Assembly (NCBI GenBank): GCA_017464245.1
Contig: JAFUDV010000072.1
Span: forward strand, 1-42,614
Length of the DNA: 42,614 nt
Source: Bacteroidales bacterium
Lineage (GTDB): Bacteria; Bacteroidota; Bacteroidia; Bacteroidales; UBA932
Direction of reading: 5' to 3'
A model generated the notes under the pieces. That model ran no database searches and was not told the origin of the DNA. It worked only from the letters and a program-made list of their open reading frames with translations. The translations under genes and the position numbers were made by a program. Positions 25,366 to 32,963 of the stretch are shown here, piece by piece (positions within the stretch are counted from its first letter, which is position 1; each line of letters starts with the position of its first letter).

Positions 25366-26298
25366 ATGAACGAAAATCCCCAGACCATCGACCTCCAGCG
25401 GATCAAGTCGCTGGCTCCCGTCATCGAAGAAATGAGCATCGGCGACGACTTCGTCATCGGTGAAGTGAGCGGGAAACGCGTGGAAAAGAGCGAAGCCATC
25501 CTCCGGATGCTCCAGTACCCCGTCCGGTTCGACGGCTTCATCATCTTCTACCTGAAAAAGGGGCATTTCACCGTGGACGTGAACCTCAATTCCTACGAGG
25601 TGCACGAGAAATCCCTGATGATCCATGTGCCCGGGAACATCGTGAAAGTGTCCCATTACAACGAAGAACACATCGGTGACATGGAACTGATCTTCGTCCT
25701 GATCTCCAAGGAATTCATGCAAGGTATCCGGTTCGATTTCCTGAAAATGTTCCAGGACAGCATGCACCTGCTGGATAATCCCTGTGTGACGCTGAATGAT
25801 TTTGAGCTGTCCCTGGCCAACGACTACTTCAGCCTCGCGCAGAAAGTCGTGGCCGCCCCGCTGGCCAACAAAAAGGAGATCATCGGTTCCCTGCTCACTT
25901 CCCTCACCTACCTGTCCACAGACGTATGGGCGCAACAGGCGGACGAAGCCCGCAAGAAAAGCGAAACCGAGCGCAACGCCCGGCTCAACCAGGTCTTCGA
26001 GCAGTTCATCGCCCTGGTGAGCGAATACCACTGCACGGAGCGCGGCATGGCCTTCTATGCCGACAGGCTGTGCCTCACGCCCAAGTACCTGTCCAAGCTC
26101 ATCAAGCAGGCTTCCGGAAAATCCGCACCCGACTGGATTGACGACTTCGTGATCCTGGAAGCCAAGAACTTGCTGAAGTACACCAACTTGGCCATCAAGG
26201 AGATCGTTTACAAGCTCCACTTCCCCAACCAGTCCGTCTTCTACAAGTTCTTCAAGTCCCACACGGGCATGACGCCTACGGAGTACCGGAAAAAGTAA
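25366..26298 (+). CDS. AraC-family transcriptional regulator
   Basis: A 310-residue regulator with an N-terminal cupin-like ligand domain (about 40-150) and a C-terminal AraC-type double helix-turn-helix (about 215-310; RLCLTPKYLSKLIKQASGKS and later FPNQSVFYKFFKSHTGMTPTEYRKK). It is divergent from the TolC-HlyD-ABC-2 operon, with 189 bp between, which makes it the likely regulator of that operon. The ATG at 25366 lies 25 bp after the -7 box; a longer reading from 25309 would begin in the promoter. The inducing ligand is unknown. Confidence 0.92.
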   Translation: MNENPQTIDLQRIKSLAPVIEEMSIGDDFVIGEVSGKRVEKSEAILRMLQYPVRFDGFIIFYLKKGHFTVDVNLNSYEVHEKSLMIHVPGNIVKVSHYNEEHIGDMELIFVLISKEFMQGIRFDFLKMFQDSMHLLDNPCVTLNDFELSLANDYFSLAQKVVAAPLANKKEIIGSLLTSLTYLSTDVWAQQADEARKKSETERNARLNQVFEQFIALVSEYHCTERGMAFYADRLCLTPKYLSKLIKQASGKSAPDWIDDFVILEAKNLLKYTNLAIKEIVYKLHFPNQSVFYKFFKSHTGMTPTEYRKK

Positions 26299-26337
26299 AA
26301 ACTTTTAGATTCTAACTAAAAATTTTTAATTGATTAA

Positions 26338-26363
26338 AATCTGTTAAAAAACTTGCACAGATT
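26338..26363. promoter_or_regulatory. Inverted repeat around a -33 box, operator candidate
   Basis: AATCTGT (26338-26344) and ACAGATT (26357-26363) are perfect 7-bp arms with a 12-bp spacer that contains the -33 box of the promoter at 26352-26383. It could be the binding site of a regulator of the short transcript downstream. Confidence 0.35.
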
Positions 26364-26383
26364 GATAAAAGATAATAACTTTG
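26352..26383 (+). promoter_or_regulatory. Promoter of the candidate small RNA
   Basis: CTTG (26352-26355), a 20-bp spacer, TAACTTTG (26376-26383). It reads towards a strong hairpin only about 55 bp away, with no + strand reading frame in between. Confidence 0.55.
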
Positions 26384-26387
26384 CATC

Positions 26388-26476
26388 CGGACATCGACTT
26401 CCATTGATGTCTATTTGTTAAGTTCGTTTTATATACCGGCCGGGTCTCTTGGGGAGGAGACCCGGCCAATTCTTTT
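26388..26476 (+). ncRNA. Candidate small structured RNA
   Basis: Between a Bacteroides-type promoter (26352-26383) and an 11-bp terminator-like hairpin (26438-26467) lies about 90 nt without a usable reading frame. A second hairpin stands at the expected 5' end (ACATCGA, 26391-26397; TTGATGT, 26404-26410, one G-U pair, 6-nt loop), leaving a single-stranded middle of about 27 nt rich in A and U. The arrangement suits a trans-acting sRNA. Alternatively the promoter is spurious and the hairpin simply ends the AraC gene transcript. The family is not recognised. Confidence 0.4.
26438..26476 (+). terminator. Terminator after the AraC-family gene
   Basis: GGCCGGGTCTC (26438-26448) pairs perfectly with GAGACCCGGCC (26457-26467) across an 8-nt loop, followed by AATTCTTTTATCC. 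On the minus strand no T run follows, so it is oriented for + strand transcripts. Confidence 0.7.
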
Positions 26477-26490
26477 ATCCGAGAAAAAAT

Positions 26491-26991
26491 CTAGAATCTG
26501 AACGCGATACCGGCAAGACCGTAAGGAAGCTGCGGTGAATAGCATCCTTCCAGGACTACGCCGAAGGAATCGCTGAGATTCAGGCGGAGACCGCCGAAGC
26601 CACCGTAGCAGAAAGCCAGCTGGCTCTTGTCCGAATCAAAACGCTGTGCGGCGATGCCCGCAAGACCGCCGAAATGCATCTCGACGACCCGACCCAGATT
26701 CCATCCCATCATGACGCGCGGAGCGACCGAAAGATCTGTCTTCCGCGTATCCAAGGTAGAGACTCCGCCATGCCGGAAATTACCGCCGAACTGAAGTCCG
26801 CCGTACAGATGGCCCGAGCCCAAATCGGCCATCGCGATGTTCCCGGAAAGGAGGACACCGAATCCGGGGCCATAACCGCCCTGGACCGTGACAAGTTTGG
26901 TCCCAGGTTTGTCCGGTTCACTGGCGAAACCATTGAAAGAAGCGGAGAAAGCGGCCGCAAAGGCCAGCAGAATTACGACGGTACGTTTCAT
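26491..26991 (-). CDS. Small outer-membrane beta-barrel-like protein of unknown function
   Basis: A 166-residue exported protein with a signal peptide (about 1-23, MKRTVVILLAFAAAFSASFNGFA). The mature part is built of short glycine-rich alternating strands (GYGPGFGVLLSGNIAM, HLYGGLQFGGNF, YGGFGGLRLNLS) and ends in phenylalanine (GIAFRF), as expected of a small outer-membrane barrel. I do not recognise the family. It stands alone: its own promoter (-7 TATCTTTG on the minus strand, 27020-27027) follows the terminator of the lipoprotein gene upstream, and the hairpin at 26438-26467 lies just beyond its stop. Confidence 0.65.
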   Translation of the reverse strand: MKRTVVILLAFAAAFSASFNGFASEPDKPGTKLVTVQGGYGPGFGVLLSGNIAMADLGSGHLYGGLQFGGNFRHGGVSTLDTRKTDLSVAPRVMMGWNLGRVVEMHFGGLAGIAAQRFDSDKSQLAFCYGGFGGLRLNLSDSFGVVLEGCYSPQLPYGLAGIAFRF

Positions 26992-27019
26992 CGGTCCAAA
27001 GTTTTAACACTCAAGTACA

Positions 27020-27027
27020 CAAAGATA
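27020..27027 (-). promoter_or_regulatory. -7 box for the small barrel protein
   Basis: On the minus strand this reads TATCTTTG, with a leader of about 25 nt to the ATG at 26991. The -33 region would fall in the T run of the preceding terminator. Confidence 0.5.
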
Positions 27028-27039
27028 AGAAAAGAATTT

Positions 27040-27072
27040 AAAAAAAGGGCCGGTCCCCGAAGGAACCGGCCC
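27040..27072 (-). terminator. Terminator of the OmpA-lipoprotein operon
   Basis: On the minus strand: stem GGGCCGGT/ACCGGCCC (27065-27072 with 27047-27054), one mismatch, two more C-G pairs closing a TTCG tetraloop, then TTTTTTT. A C(UUCG)G loop with a seven-T run is a textbook strong terminator. Confidence 0.92.
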
Positions 27073-27096
27073 GATTTGCATGGAGTTCGCTAGGAA

Positions 27097-30000
27097 TTAG
27101 TCGCCATAACCCTTGATGGTGACATTGTAGACGAACTTGATCTGCTCCTGCCAAGGATTCTCAAGCTTCACGACCACCGGGATGGTGATGACGCCGTGGA
27201 ACTGGACCTCGGAGGTGTAGTCGTAGACAACGTACGGAACGCCCTGGACATCCTCGATGGTGAGGAGCTTCTTGAGCTCGGACGGGATACCGGTGGTGTC
27301 ATAGACGAAGTCCGTGGTGATGTGGTAAGCGTCGTTGGAGGCGACACCCTCGACATAACCGTTGCCACCCTTGGTATAGGTACCGGCCTCGGAATCCCAC
27401 TCGGTCACGTTACCGATGACCCACTCACCGTTCTTGATCACATCGTAAGAAACACCGTTCGGACGGATATCCTTCAGATACATGCCCTTGAACAGAGGCT
27501 CACGATAGACCTTGTTCTCGTCGAGGACGATCGTGTAACCCTCAGCGACAGGAGCCTGGAACGGAGTCCAGCGGACCATGGCGTAGGTGCTGTAGTCGAG
27601 CACTTCCTCAGGGAACTTGACAGCAGCCTTCGGGAACTCGAAGCGGGTAGCGACCGGGAAGTCGTAGTCACCGGAGGTGAGCGTCAGCTGACCGAGGGAC
27701 GGGATGAACTTCTTCTCGTTGGTCCTGTAGTAGAAGACGGTGTTGTCAACCCACAGGCTCTCATAGAGGAGGAATTCAGGATCGATCTGGTCAACCTTCG
27801 GGAGTTCCTTCTCGCCCTGGGTCTCATCGGTGTAGATGAACTTGACATTCAGGCCGAGTTCCTCGAGCTTGGCATCGTCGATGATCTCATCCTTCTCGTC
27901 AACGACGTTGAACGCAAGCTCAGCGAGGTTGATGTAGGAGACATCGTAGTCGGCAAGGGCGTGGCGGAAGCTCTCACGGAGCTGAGCCTCATCCTCGGTG
28001 GTGCCTTCCTCAGCAACAGAGGTGAAGTAAGAAGGATTGACCTGGGTCCACCAGATGACGGAACCGTCGTTGTCGGCGAAGTTGCGCTGCTGGATGAGGC
28101 CTTCGACTTCCTTGTCCTTGTTGAAGGTGTAATAGCGGAGGTGCAGGAAGTTGTAATCCGGAACCTTGTAGTTGAAGATGAACTGGAACTCGACTTCCTC
28201 ACCGATGTAGGTGGTGATGTTGCGGGTCACGGTGTTACCGAGCCAGAGGTTCGGATCCTCAGCGGAACGCTCGCCACTGCTGAAGATGTCGCCGGCGAGG
28301 ACGCTGGAAGTGAAGGACTTCAGGGTCCAGGCATAGACGTCGGTTTCCTCGGCGTTGCGGATGTCGATATAACCCTTGGCGGTGCCGGCATCGGCAGCAG
28401 CCTTGAGCTTGCCCTCGAGCTCGCTCACGTTGAAGTCGTCCTGATCGGCGTCATACTCGAAGTCGACGTTGTCCTGGACATTGATGACCTCATTCTCGTC
28501 GAAGGCCTTGAAGATCGGGCCATAGAGCGGATCGCTGGTCCAGTGATAGTAACCGTCATAGTACTCCTCACCGTTGACGATGAAGGTGTGCTCGATCGGG
28601 CCGATGACGACCTTCTCACGGTTACGGTCGAAGGTGGTCAGGGTACCGTTCACGGTGATGGTGGCAGCCTCGAGCTCATAGACGGCGGTGATGGTGTAAA
28701 CCTTATCCCACTCGAAGTTGGAGAAGTCGGCCAGAAGTTTGCCATCCTCAGTGATGGTGACGTTCTCGATAACGAGATCCTCGACGGTGACTTCCTCACC
28801 GGTTTCCTCGTCAACATAGGTAACGGTCAGGGAAGCAGGCTCCAGACCGGCGAAATCGTTGATCGTAAGGTCAAGATTCTTCTCGATGTAATCCGCATCT
28901 TCCTCGTCGACATTCACGTCAAGCGCAATACGGCTGTAGATGGTCGGCTCCTCGCCAGTCTTGTAGAAGAGGTTGTGGTCCACGACAGCGTCGTTCTCCC
29001 AGGTCCAGACAATCTTCGCATCGACATCCACCTCGCCAAGGGCCTTGGTGATGGTGACATCGCCCCAGCCGTCGAAGGTACCGAGGACGGAAGTGAAGTT
29101 GTAGGTACCGGTGATGACATTGCCGATCGCGAGCTTGCGCTCAGCGGCGGACTTTTCAGGATTCATCTCAATCTCCGCATAGACCTTGTCGGTCTCGACG
29201 AAGTTCTCCTCGTCAACCTCTTCGGCAGTGCCCTTATCATAGGTGAAGCCGGCGAAAGCAGTCTCGAACTCAGGAAGGACAAGGCCATAGATCGAAGCGG
29301 CATCCTCGAGGGTCATCGGCTCGCTGCCATCAACCTTCACGGCAGGAACGGCACCGTCAAGGATCACACGGTAACCCTTCGGATCCTGGGAAGCCTTCTC
29401 ACCGACCGGATTCTCACGCAGGGAGCTGTAAGGGAGTTCCTGGTGCTCTTCCATCGCGGGGATGAGCTTGGTGTGACCGTCTTTCTCGTCAACGATGGGC
29501 TCGCCGTTCTCGTCAAGCTCCGGCTTGTACGGTTCCGGAAGGATCTCAGCAGTCGTCGTGACAGGATAGAGGACACTGTAGGTGCTGGAAACCTCATTCT
29601 GGAAGAGCACATAGTCATCCATGTAGAGACCGTCCTCGTTAGAGTAAAGCATCCAGTTGTCATGATCGGGAACATAAACGGTCAGGCTGGTGGCATAAGC
29701 CTTGCGCAGCATGAATTCCTTCAGCTCGTCAGCCTTCCAGACACCGATCGTGTAAGCGCCGTCATCGACACCCCAGAGGTAGTCCTCATCCATATACCCG
29801 GAAGCCCAGGTGGCGGCGGAGCACCACCAGCCTTCGCTGTCGAAAATATCCATCTCATAGCTCGGCTTGTTGGCGTTGGCCACAAACTCAGGGCTGGCGA
29901 TGCCGTACGGATAGACAAGGAAGGTGATTTCACCAGACACATCGTCAGCCTCGGTGACGCCGCAGATGAGGATTTCGGGAGTCTTTTCAGTCTCAGTCGC

Positions 30001-31494
30001 GTCGGCACGGGTTTCAAGAGGCTTCGTGTCAAAGAAGACGGCGGGATACTCATAGTCGTAGTATTCCTTGAGGAGCTGGGCGAAAGGCTTATCAAGACCG
30101 GTAGGAAGCACGTAGTCGCTTTCATAATCAAGCTCATGCTCGTCGAAGCCGATCAGACCGTTGACATAGTAGGCAAGCCAGGAGGCATACTCGGTCGGAG
30201 TGACCTTGTAGGTGACTTCGGTAGGCTGGCCGATGTACAGGCCGACTTCTTTCGTCTGGCCGTCCTCGCTCTTGACCGTCTGGGTCATCACGGAGACGTT
30301 CATGTTCACCTTGAGGTCGTCGTGCGTCGGGACGAAGACAACGCTCTGGATGCGCTGGAGAGCGGACATCAGGCCATCGTAGAGGTCAATGATGTAGTTC
30401 AGGAGTTCACCCCTGAGGGCAGCGATCTGCTCGTCGGTGTAGGCGATGGCATCCTCGAGAGCCTTCGCGGCGGCGGCGTCGATGTAACCCTGGAGGTCAC
30501 CCTCGGCGAACTCGAGTTCATCAACGATGTCGTCCACTTTCTGAACGTACTCCTCAGCAGTCTTCTCGAGAACATCGAGACGGCCGGTGCCTTCCGCATT
30601 GGTGATAGCATCCAACTGATCCTGGAGCTTCTTGGCCTTCGCGTCAATGTACTGCTTTACAGTCTGATCGCCCCAATCGCCGGCGAGAAGGTCCTCGCAA
30701 GCCTTGATACGGCCACTGAGTACATCCTTGACTTCCTGGAGCTCTTCCTTGGTAGCAGCAATCTTCTTGAATTCCTCGAAGGTGGTGGTGAGCACGTAGT
30801 CGTCGAACTTCGCAATGATCTCATCAACCTTCTTGTTGAACTCCTCCTTGTCAAGCTTGGTCGCGGCGAGTTCGTCGATGGCGTCCTGCATGAGACCGAT
30901 CGTCTTAGCGGTAGCCTTCTTATAGTCCTCGAAAGTGCTGGCATCGAGCTTCTTTTTCTGGAGGTCCTTGATCTGCTGGTTGATGGCGGGGATGGTCTCC
31001 TCGTTGATCTTCTTCACAGCAGCCTCAAGAGCAGCCTCGGCAGTTTTCGCACGCTCGATCTCACCGTTGATGGCGGCGGTCAGGTCGGATTCGACCTTCT
31101 GGAGCTCAGTCTTGTCGGCCTTGTTGGCCTCGAGGTTGTTGTACTTCGTGGTCAGGTCCTGGATCTGATTCTTGAAGTTCTCGTCAGCAGTTTCCAGATT
31201 CTGGATCTTGCCGTTGATCTCGCCGATCTTCCCGTTCAGAGCGGACTCCAGCGTAGAGATGGTGGACTTGAGAGCCTCGATGTCAGCCTTGTGGTCGGCA
31301 GCGGTCTCAAGAGTGGAGATGGTAGCGTTGAGGGCGTCCACCTGAGCTTTCAGGTCGGCAGCCGTCTTCGCAGCCAGGTCATCCACTTTCTTGTCAACCT
31401 TCTGGATGTCGACTTCGTAGTCGGTACATCCAGCAGCGAGCAGTGCGGCTCCGGCGAGGAGCAGCGCTGCAAGTTTGGTGAATTTGACTTTCAT
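27097..31494 (-). CDS. Giant coiled-coil surface lipoprotein, unknown function
   Basis: A 1465-residue lipoprotein (lipobox LAAGC, Cys23). Residues 26-385 form a nearly continuous alpha-helical coiled coil rich in Ala, Lys, Glu, Leu with repeats such as ISTLE at 59-63 and 79-83. After the coil comes RIQSVVFVPTHDD, a junction I recall from Bacteroidales proteins annotated with a PL29-lyase-type N-terminal domain. The remaining 1070 residues are very acidic and predicted mostly beta, probably several immunoglobulin-like domains (EEVTVEDLVIENVTITEDGK and similar). No catalytic motif is evident. It follows the OmpA-like gene by 34 bp and ends at a strong terminator. A rod of about 360 helical residues would reach about 50 nm, so a surface stalk, adhesin or scaffold is plausible. 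Confidence 0.75.
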   Translation of the reverse strand: MKVKFTKLAALLLAGAALLAAGCTDYEVDIQKVDKKVDDLAAKTAADLKAQVDALNATISTLETAADHKADIEALKSTISTLESALNGKIGEINGKIQNLETADENFKNQIQDLTTKYNNLEANKADKTELQKVESDLTAAINGEIERAKTAEAALEAAVKKINEETIPAINQQIKDLQKKKLDASTFEDYKKATAKTIGLMQDAIDELAATKLDKEEFNKKVDEIIAKFDDYVLTTTFEEFKKIAATKEELQEVKDVLSGRIKACEDLLAGDWGDQTVKQYIDAKAKKLQDQLDAITNAEGTGRLDVLEKTAEEYVQKVDDIVDELEFAEGDLQGYIDAAAAKALEDAIAYTDEQIAALRGELLNYIIDLYDGLMSALQRIQSVVFVPTHDDLKVNMNVSVMTQTVKSEDGQTKEVGLYIGQPTEVTYKVTPTEYASWLAYYVNGLIGFDEHELDYESDYVLPTGLDKPFAQLLKEYYDYEYPAVFFDTKPLETRADATETEKTPEILICGVTEADDVSGEITFLVYPYGIASPEFVANANKPSYEMDIFDSEGWWCSAATWASGYMDEDYLWGVDDGAYTIGVWKADELKEFMLRKAYATSLTVYVPDHDNWMLYSNEDGLYMDDYVLFQNEVSSTYSVLYPVTTTAEILPEPYKPELDENGEPIVDEKDGHTKLIPAMEEHQELPYSSLRENPVGEKASQDPKGYRVILDGAVPAVKVDGSEPMTLEDAASIYGLVLPEFETAFAGFTYDKGTAEEVDEENFVETDKVYAEIEMNPEKSAAERKLAIGNVITGTYNFTSVLGTFDGWGDVTITKALGEVDVDAKIVWTWENDAVVDHNLFYKTGEEPTIYSRIALDVNVDEEDADYIEKNLDLTINDFAGLEPASLTVTYVDEETGEEVTVEDLVIENVTITEDGKLLADFSNFEWDKVYTITAVYELEAATITVNGTLTTFDRNREKVVIGPIEHTFIVNGEEYYDGYYHWTSDPLYGPIFKAFDENEVINVQDNVDFEYDADQDDFNVSELEGKLKAAADAGTAKGYIDIRNAEETDVYAWTLKSFTSSVLAGDIFSSGERSAEDPNLWLGNTVTRNITTYIGEEVEFQFIFNYKVPDYNFLHLRYYTFNKDKEVEGLIQQRNFADNDGSVIWWTQVNPSYFTSVAEEGTTEDEAQLRESFRHALADYDVSYINLAELAFNVVDEKDEIIDDAKLEELGLNVKFIYTDETQGEKELPKVDQIDPEFLLYESLWVDNTVFYYRTNEKKFIPSLGQLTLTSGDYDFPVATRFEFPKAAVKFPEEVLDYSTYAMVRWTPFQAPVAEGYTIVLDENKVYREPLFKGMYLKDIRPNGVSYDVIKNGEWVIGNVTEWDSEAGTYTKGGNGYVEGVASNDAYHITTDFVYDTTGIPSELKKLLTIEDVQGVPYVVYDYTSEVQFHGVITIPVVVKLENPWQEQIKFVYNVTIKGYGD

Positions 31495-31528
31495 AAAGTT
31501 GGTATAGAATTAAAGATTGATTGTATCC

Positions 31529-32707
31529 TTACTCGATGGTGCTGATGACGACGCGGTTGAGGTCGTTCTCGGCGAACGGCTGGACGCGGTCGCCGTTGGC
31601 GACGACGGAAACGATACGGCCCTCGGCGATGCCACGCTCCAGGAGGAACGCCTTGACGGCGGCGGCACGCTGCTCGGAGAGCTTCTGGTTGATGCGCTTG
31701 TTACCGGTGCCCTTGTCGGCGTGGCCGGCGATGGCGACCTTCACATCCGGGTTGGCCTTGAGCCAGTCGATGTAGCGGACGAGCTTGGCGGCCTCCTCGT
31801 CGGAGATGACAGCGGAGTTGATCGTGAAGAAGGTGTTCACCTGACGCATTTCGGCGGCAAGCTTCTCGGCGGCAGCCTTTTCGGCGGCGAGCTTGTCAGC
31901 GGCGGCCTTCTCGGCGGCAGCCTTCTCGGCGGCAGCCTTCTCGGCGGCGAGCTTCGCGGCACGCTCGGCATCCTGCTGGGCCTTCAGGGCGGCAGCGGCA
32001 GCCTCGGCGGCGGCGACGTCAGCGAGATACTTGGCGCTCGGACGGGTGGTCTTGCCCAGATTGATCTTCAGGCCGGCGAGGGCGTTGAACTGATAATCCG
32101 GATGACCGACCTTCTTGGAGTTGAACTTGTCGGAGAGCATGTTGGCATTGCACTCGAGGACCAGGGCGACAGCGTCGGAGAGACGGAAGTTCGCGCCGAT
32201 ACCGGCACGGCCCACGGGAGAGATCATGCTCTTGTCCCACCAGTTCTCGAAATAGGCGGGATAGCTCTTGTAGGTAGCGGTGTTCGTGGCGCCGTTGTTG
32301 AACGCATAGGCCAGACCCGCACCCGCGAAGATGTAAGGGTTGAACACACGCTTGTGGTTGTAGGCGATGAGGTTCGCCAGGTCGAGGGTGAGGTCAACGT
32401 TGCCCTGTACATAGTTGAACTTGTACACTTCGAGGGGAGAAACGACGTTGCCCTTTCCCTGATAACCCGTGGCACCGAAGCGGAGCCCGAGGGCAGGATT
32501 GAACTGATAACCCACGGAGAGGGCTCCGGCAGGGGAAATCAGGTCCTTGAAGGCAGTCTCACCGATGGTGTAGGAAGCACCACCCTGGAGCAGGACATAC
32601 CAGTGGGGGTTGAACTCCAGCGTCTGGTCGGTCGTGCTCTGCTGCGCAAATGCCACCTGGGCACCCAGCGCAATCGCGAGAATCAGTGTTAAGCTTTTCA
32701 GTTTCAT
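31529..32707 (-). CDS. OmpA-like outer membrane protein with Ala-rich linker
   Basis: A 392-residue protein: signal peptide (about 1-21), an eight-strand-type barrel (about 30-220), an Ala/Lys/Glu helical linker (227-288) and an OmpA C-terminal peptidoglycan-binding domain (about 290-392). The binding residues are present: Asp331 in GHADKG and Arg347 in LSEQRAAAVKAFL. The linker is encoded by about six 15-bp tandem repeats (31859-31948), giving units such as AAEKA. It anchors the outer membrane to the cell wall. A 34-bp gap to the giant lipoprotein without a visible promoter implies co-transcription. Confidence 0.9.
   Translation of the reverse strand: MKLKSLTLILAIALGAQVAFAQQSTTDQTLEFNPHWYVLLQGGASYTIGETAFKDLISPAGALSVGYQFNPALGLRFGATGYQGKGNVVSPLEVYKFNYVQGNVDLTLDLANLIAYNHKRVFNPYIFAGAGLAYAFNNGATNTATYKSYPAYFENWWDKSMISPVGRAGIGANFRLSDAVALVLECNANMLSDKFNSKKVGHPDYQFNALAGLKINLGKTTRPSAKYLADVAAAEAAAAALKAQQDAERAAKLAAEKAAAEKAAAEKAAADKLAAEKAAAEKLAAEMRQVNTFFTINSAVISDEEAAKLVRYIDWLKANPDVKVAIAGHADKGTGNKRINQKLSEQRAAAVKAFLLERGIAEGRIVSVVANGDRVQPFAENDLNRVVISTIE
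31859..31948. repeat. 15-bp tandem repeats in the OmpA-like gene
   Basis: Six units of 15 bp, for instance AGCCTTCTCGGCGGC twice in succession (31919-31948), with neighbours differing by 1-4 bases. Each encodes five residues of the helical linker, so gain or loss of units keeps the frame. Confidence 0.85.
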
Positions 32708-32823
32708 ATGATAAGAATTGTGTTGTTCTCTTCTTATAATTAAAGGTATAACGACACGAATCCCGCCCTTTTTATGGGGCCGCCGGACTCGGCGTCCGGT
32801 GTGGACACTATCGTATACGTTCG
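32708..32823 (-). other. Long 5' leader of the OmpA-like operon
   Basis: The -7 box at 32824-32831 implies a leader of about 110 nt, much longer than elsewhere in the window. It contains a hairpin (CCGGAC, 32783-32788; GTCCGG, 32794-32799; 5-nt loop) followed by an A/T-rich stretch before the ATG. A closer, poorer -7 (TACCTTTA on the minus strand, 32742-32749) could give a short leader instead. Confidence 0.4.
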
Positions 32824-32856
32824 CAAAATTAAGCAGAATAATCTAATTTTCCCAAC
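32824..32856 (-). promoter_or_regulatory. Promoter of the OmpA-like operon
   Basis: On the minus strand: GTTG (32853-32856), a 21-bp spacer, TAATTTTG (32824-32831), close to the Bacteroides consensus. Confidence 0.6.
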
Positions 32857-32915
32857 AATTTTGAAACTTTTCTGCAAATAAACCGCACTCCAATCGTTTT
32901 GTGAGAGGTTTTTCT

Positions 32916-32923
32916 TACCTTTG
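32916..32923 (+). promoter_or_regulatory. -7 box for lysS
   Basis: TACCTTTG matches TAnnTTTG and lies 40 bp before the lysS ATG. A TTTG at 32898-32901 is too close (14 bp) to be the standard -33. Confidence 0.45.
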
Positions 32924-32963
32924 TACCCGCAAACCTTTCATTGACTTTTTACTATAGTACAAT

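Noticed and set aside
27196-31545. Open frame of about 1449 codons opposite the giant lipoprotein
   Set aside because: The acidic, Leu/Val/Asp-rich product mirrors the codon use of the coiled-coil gene; the minus-strand gene has a lipobox, a good start and a strong terminator, the + strand frame has none.
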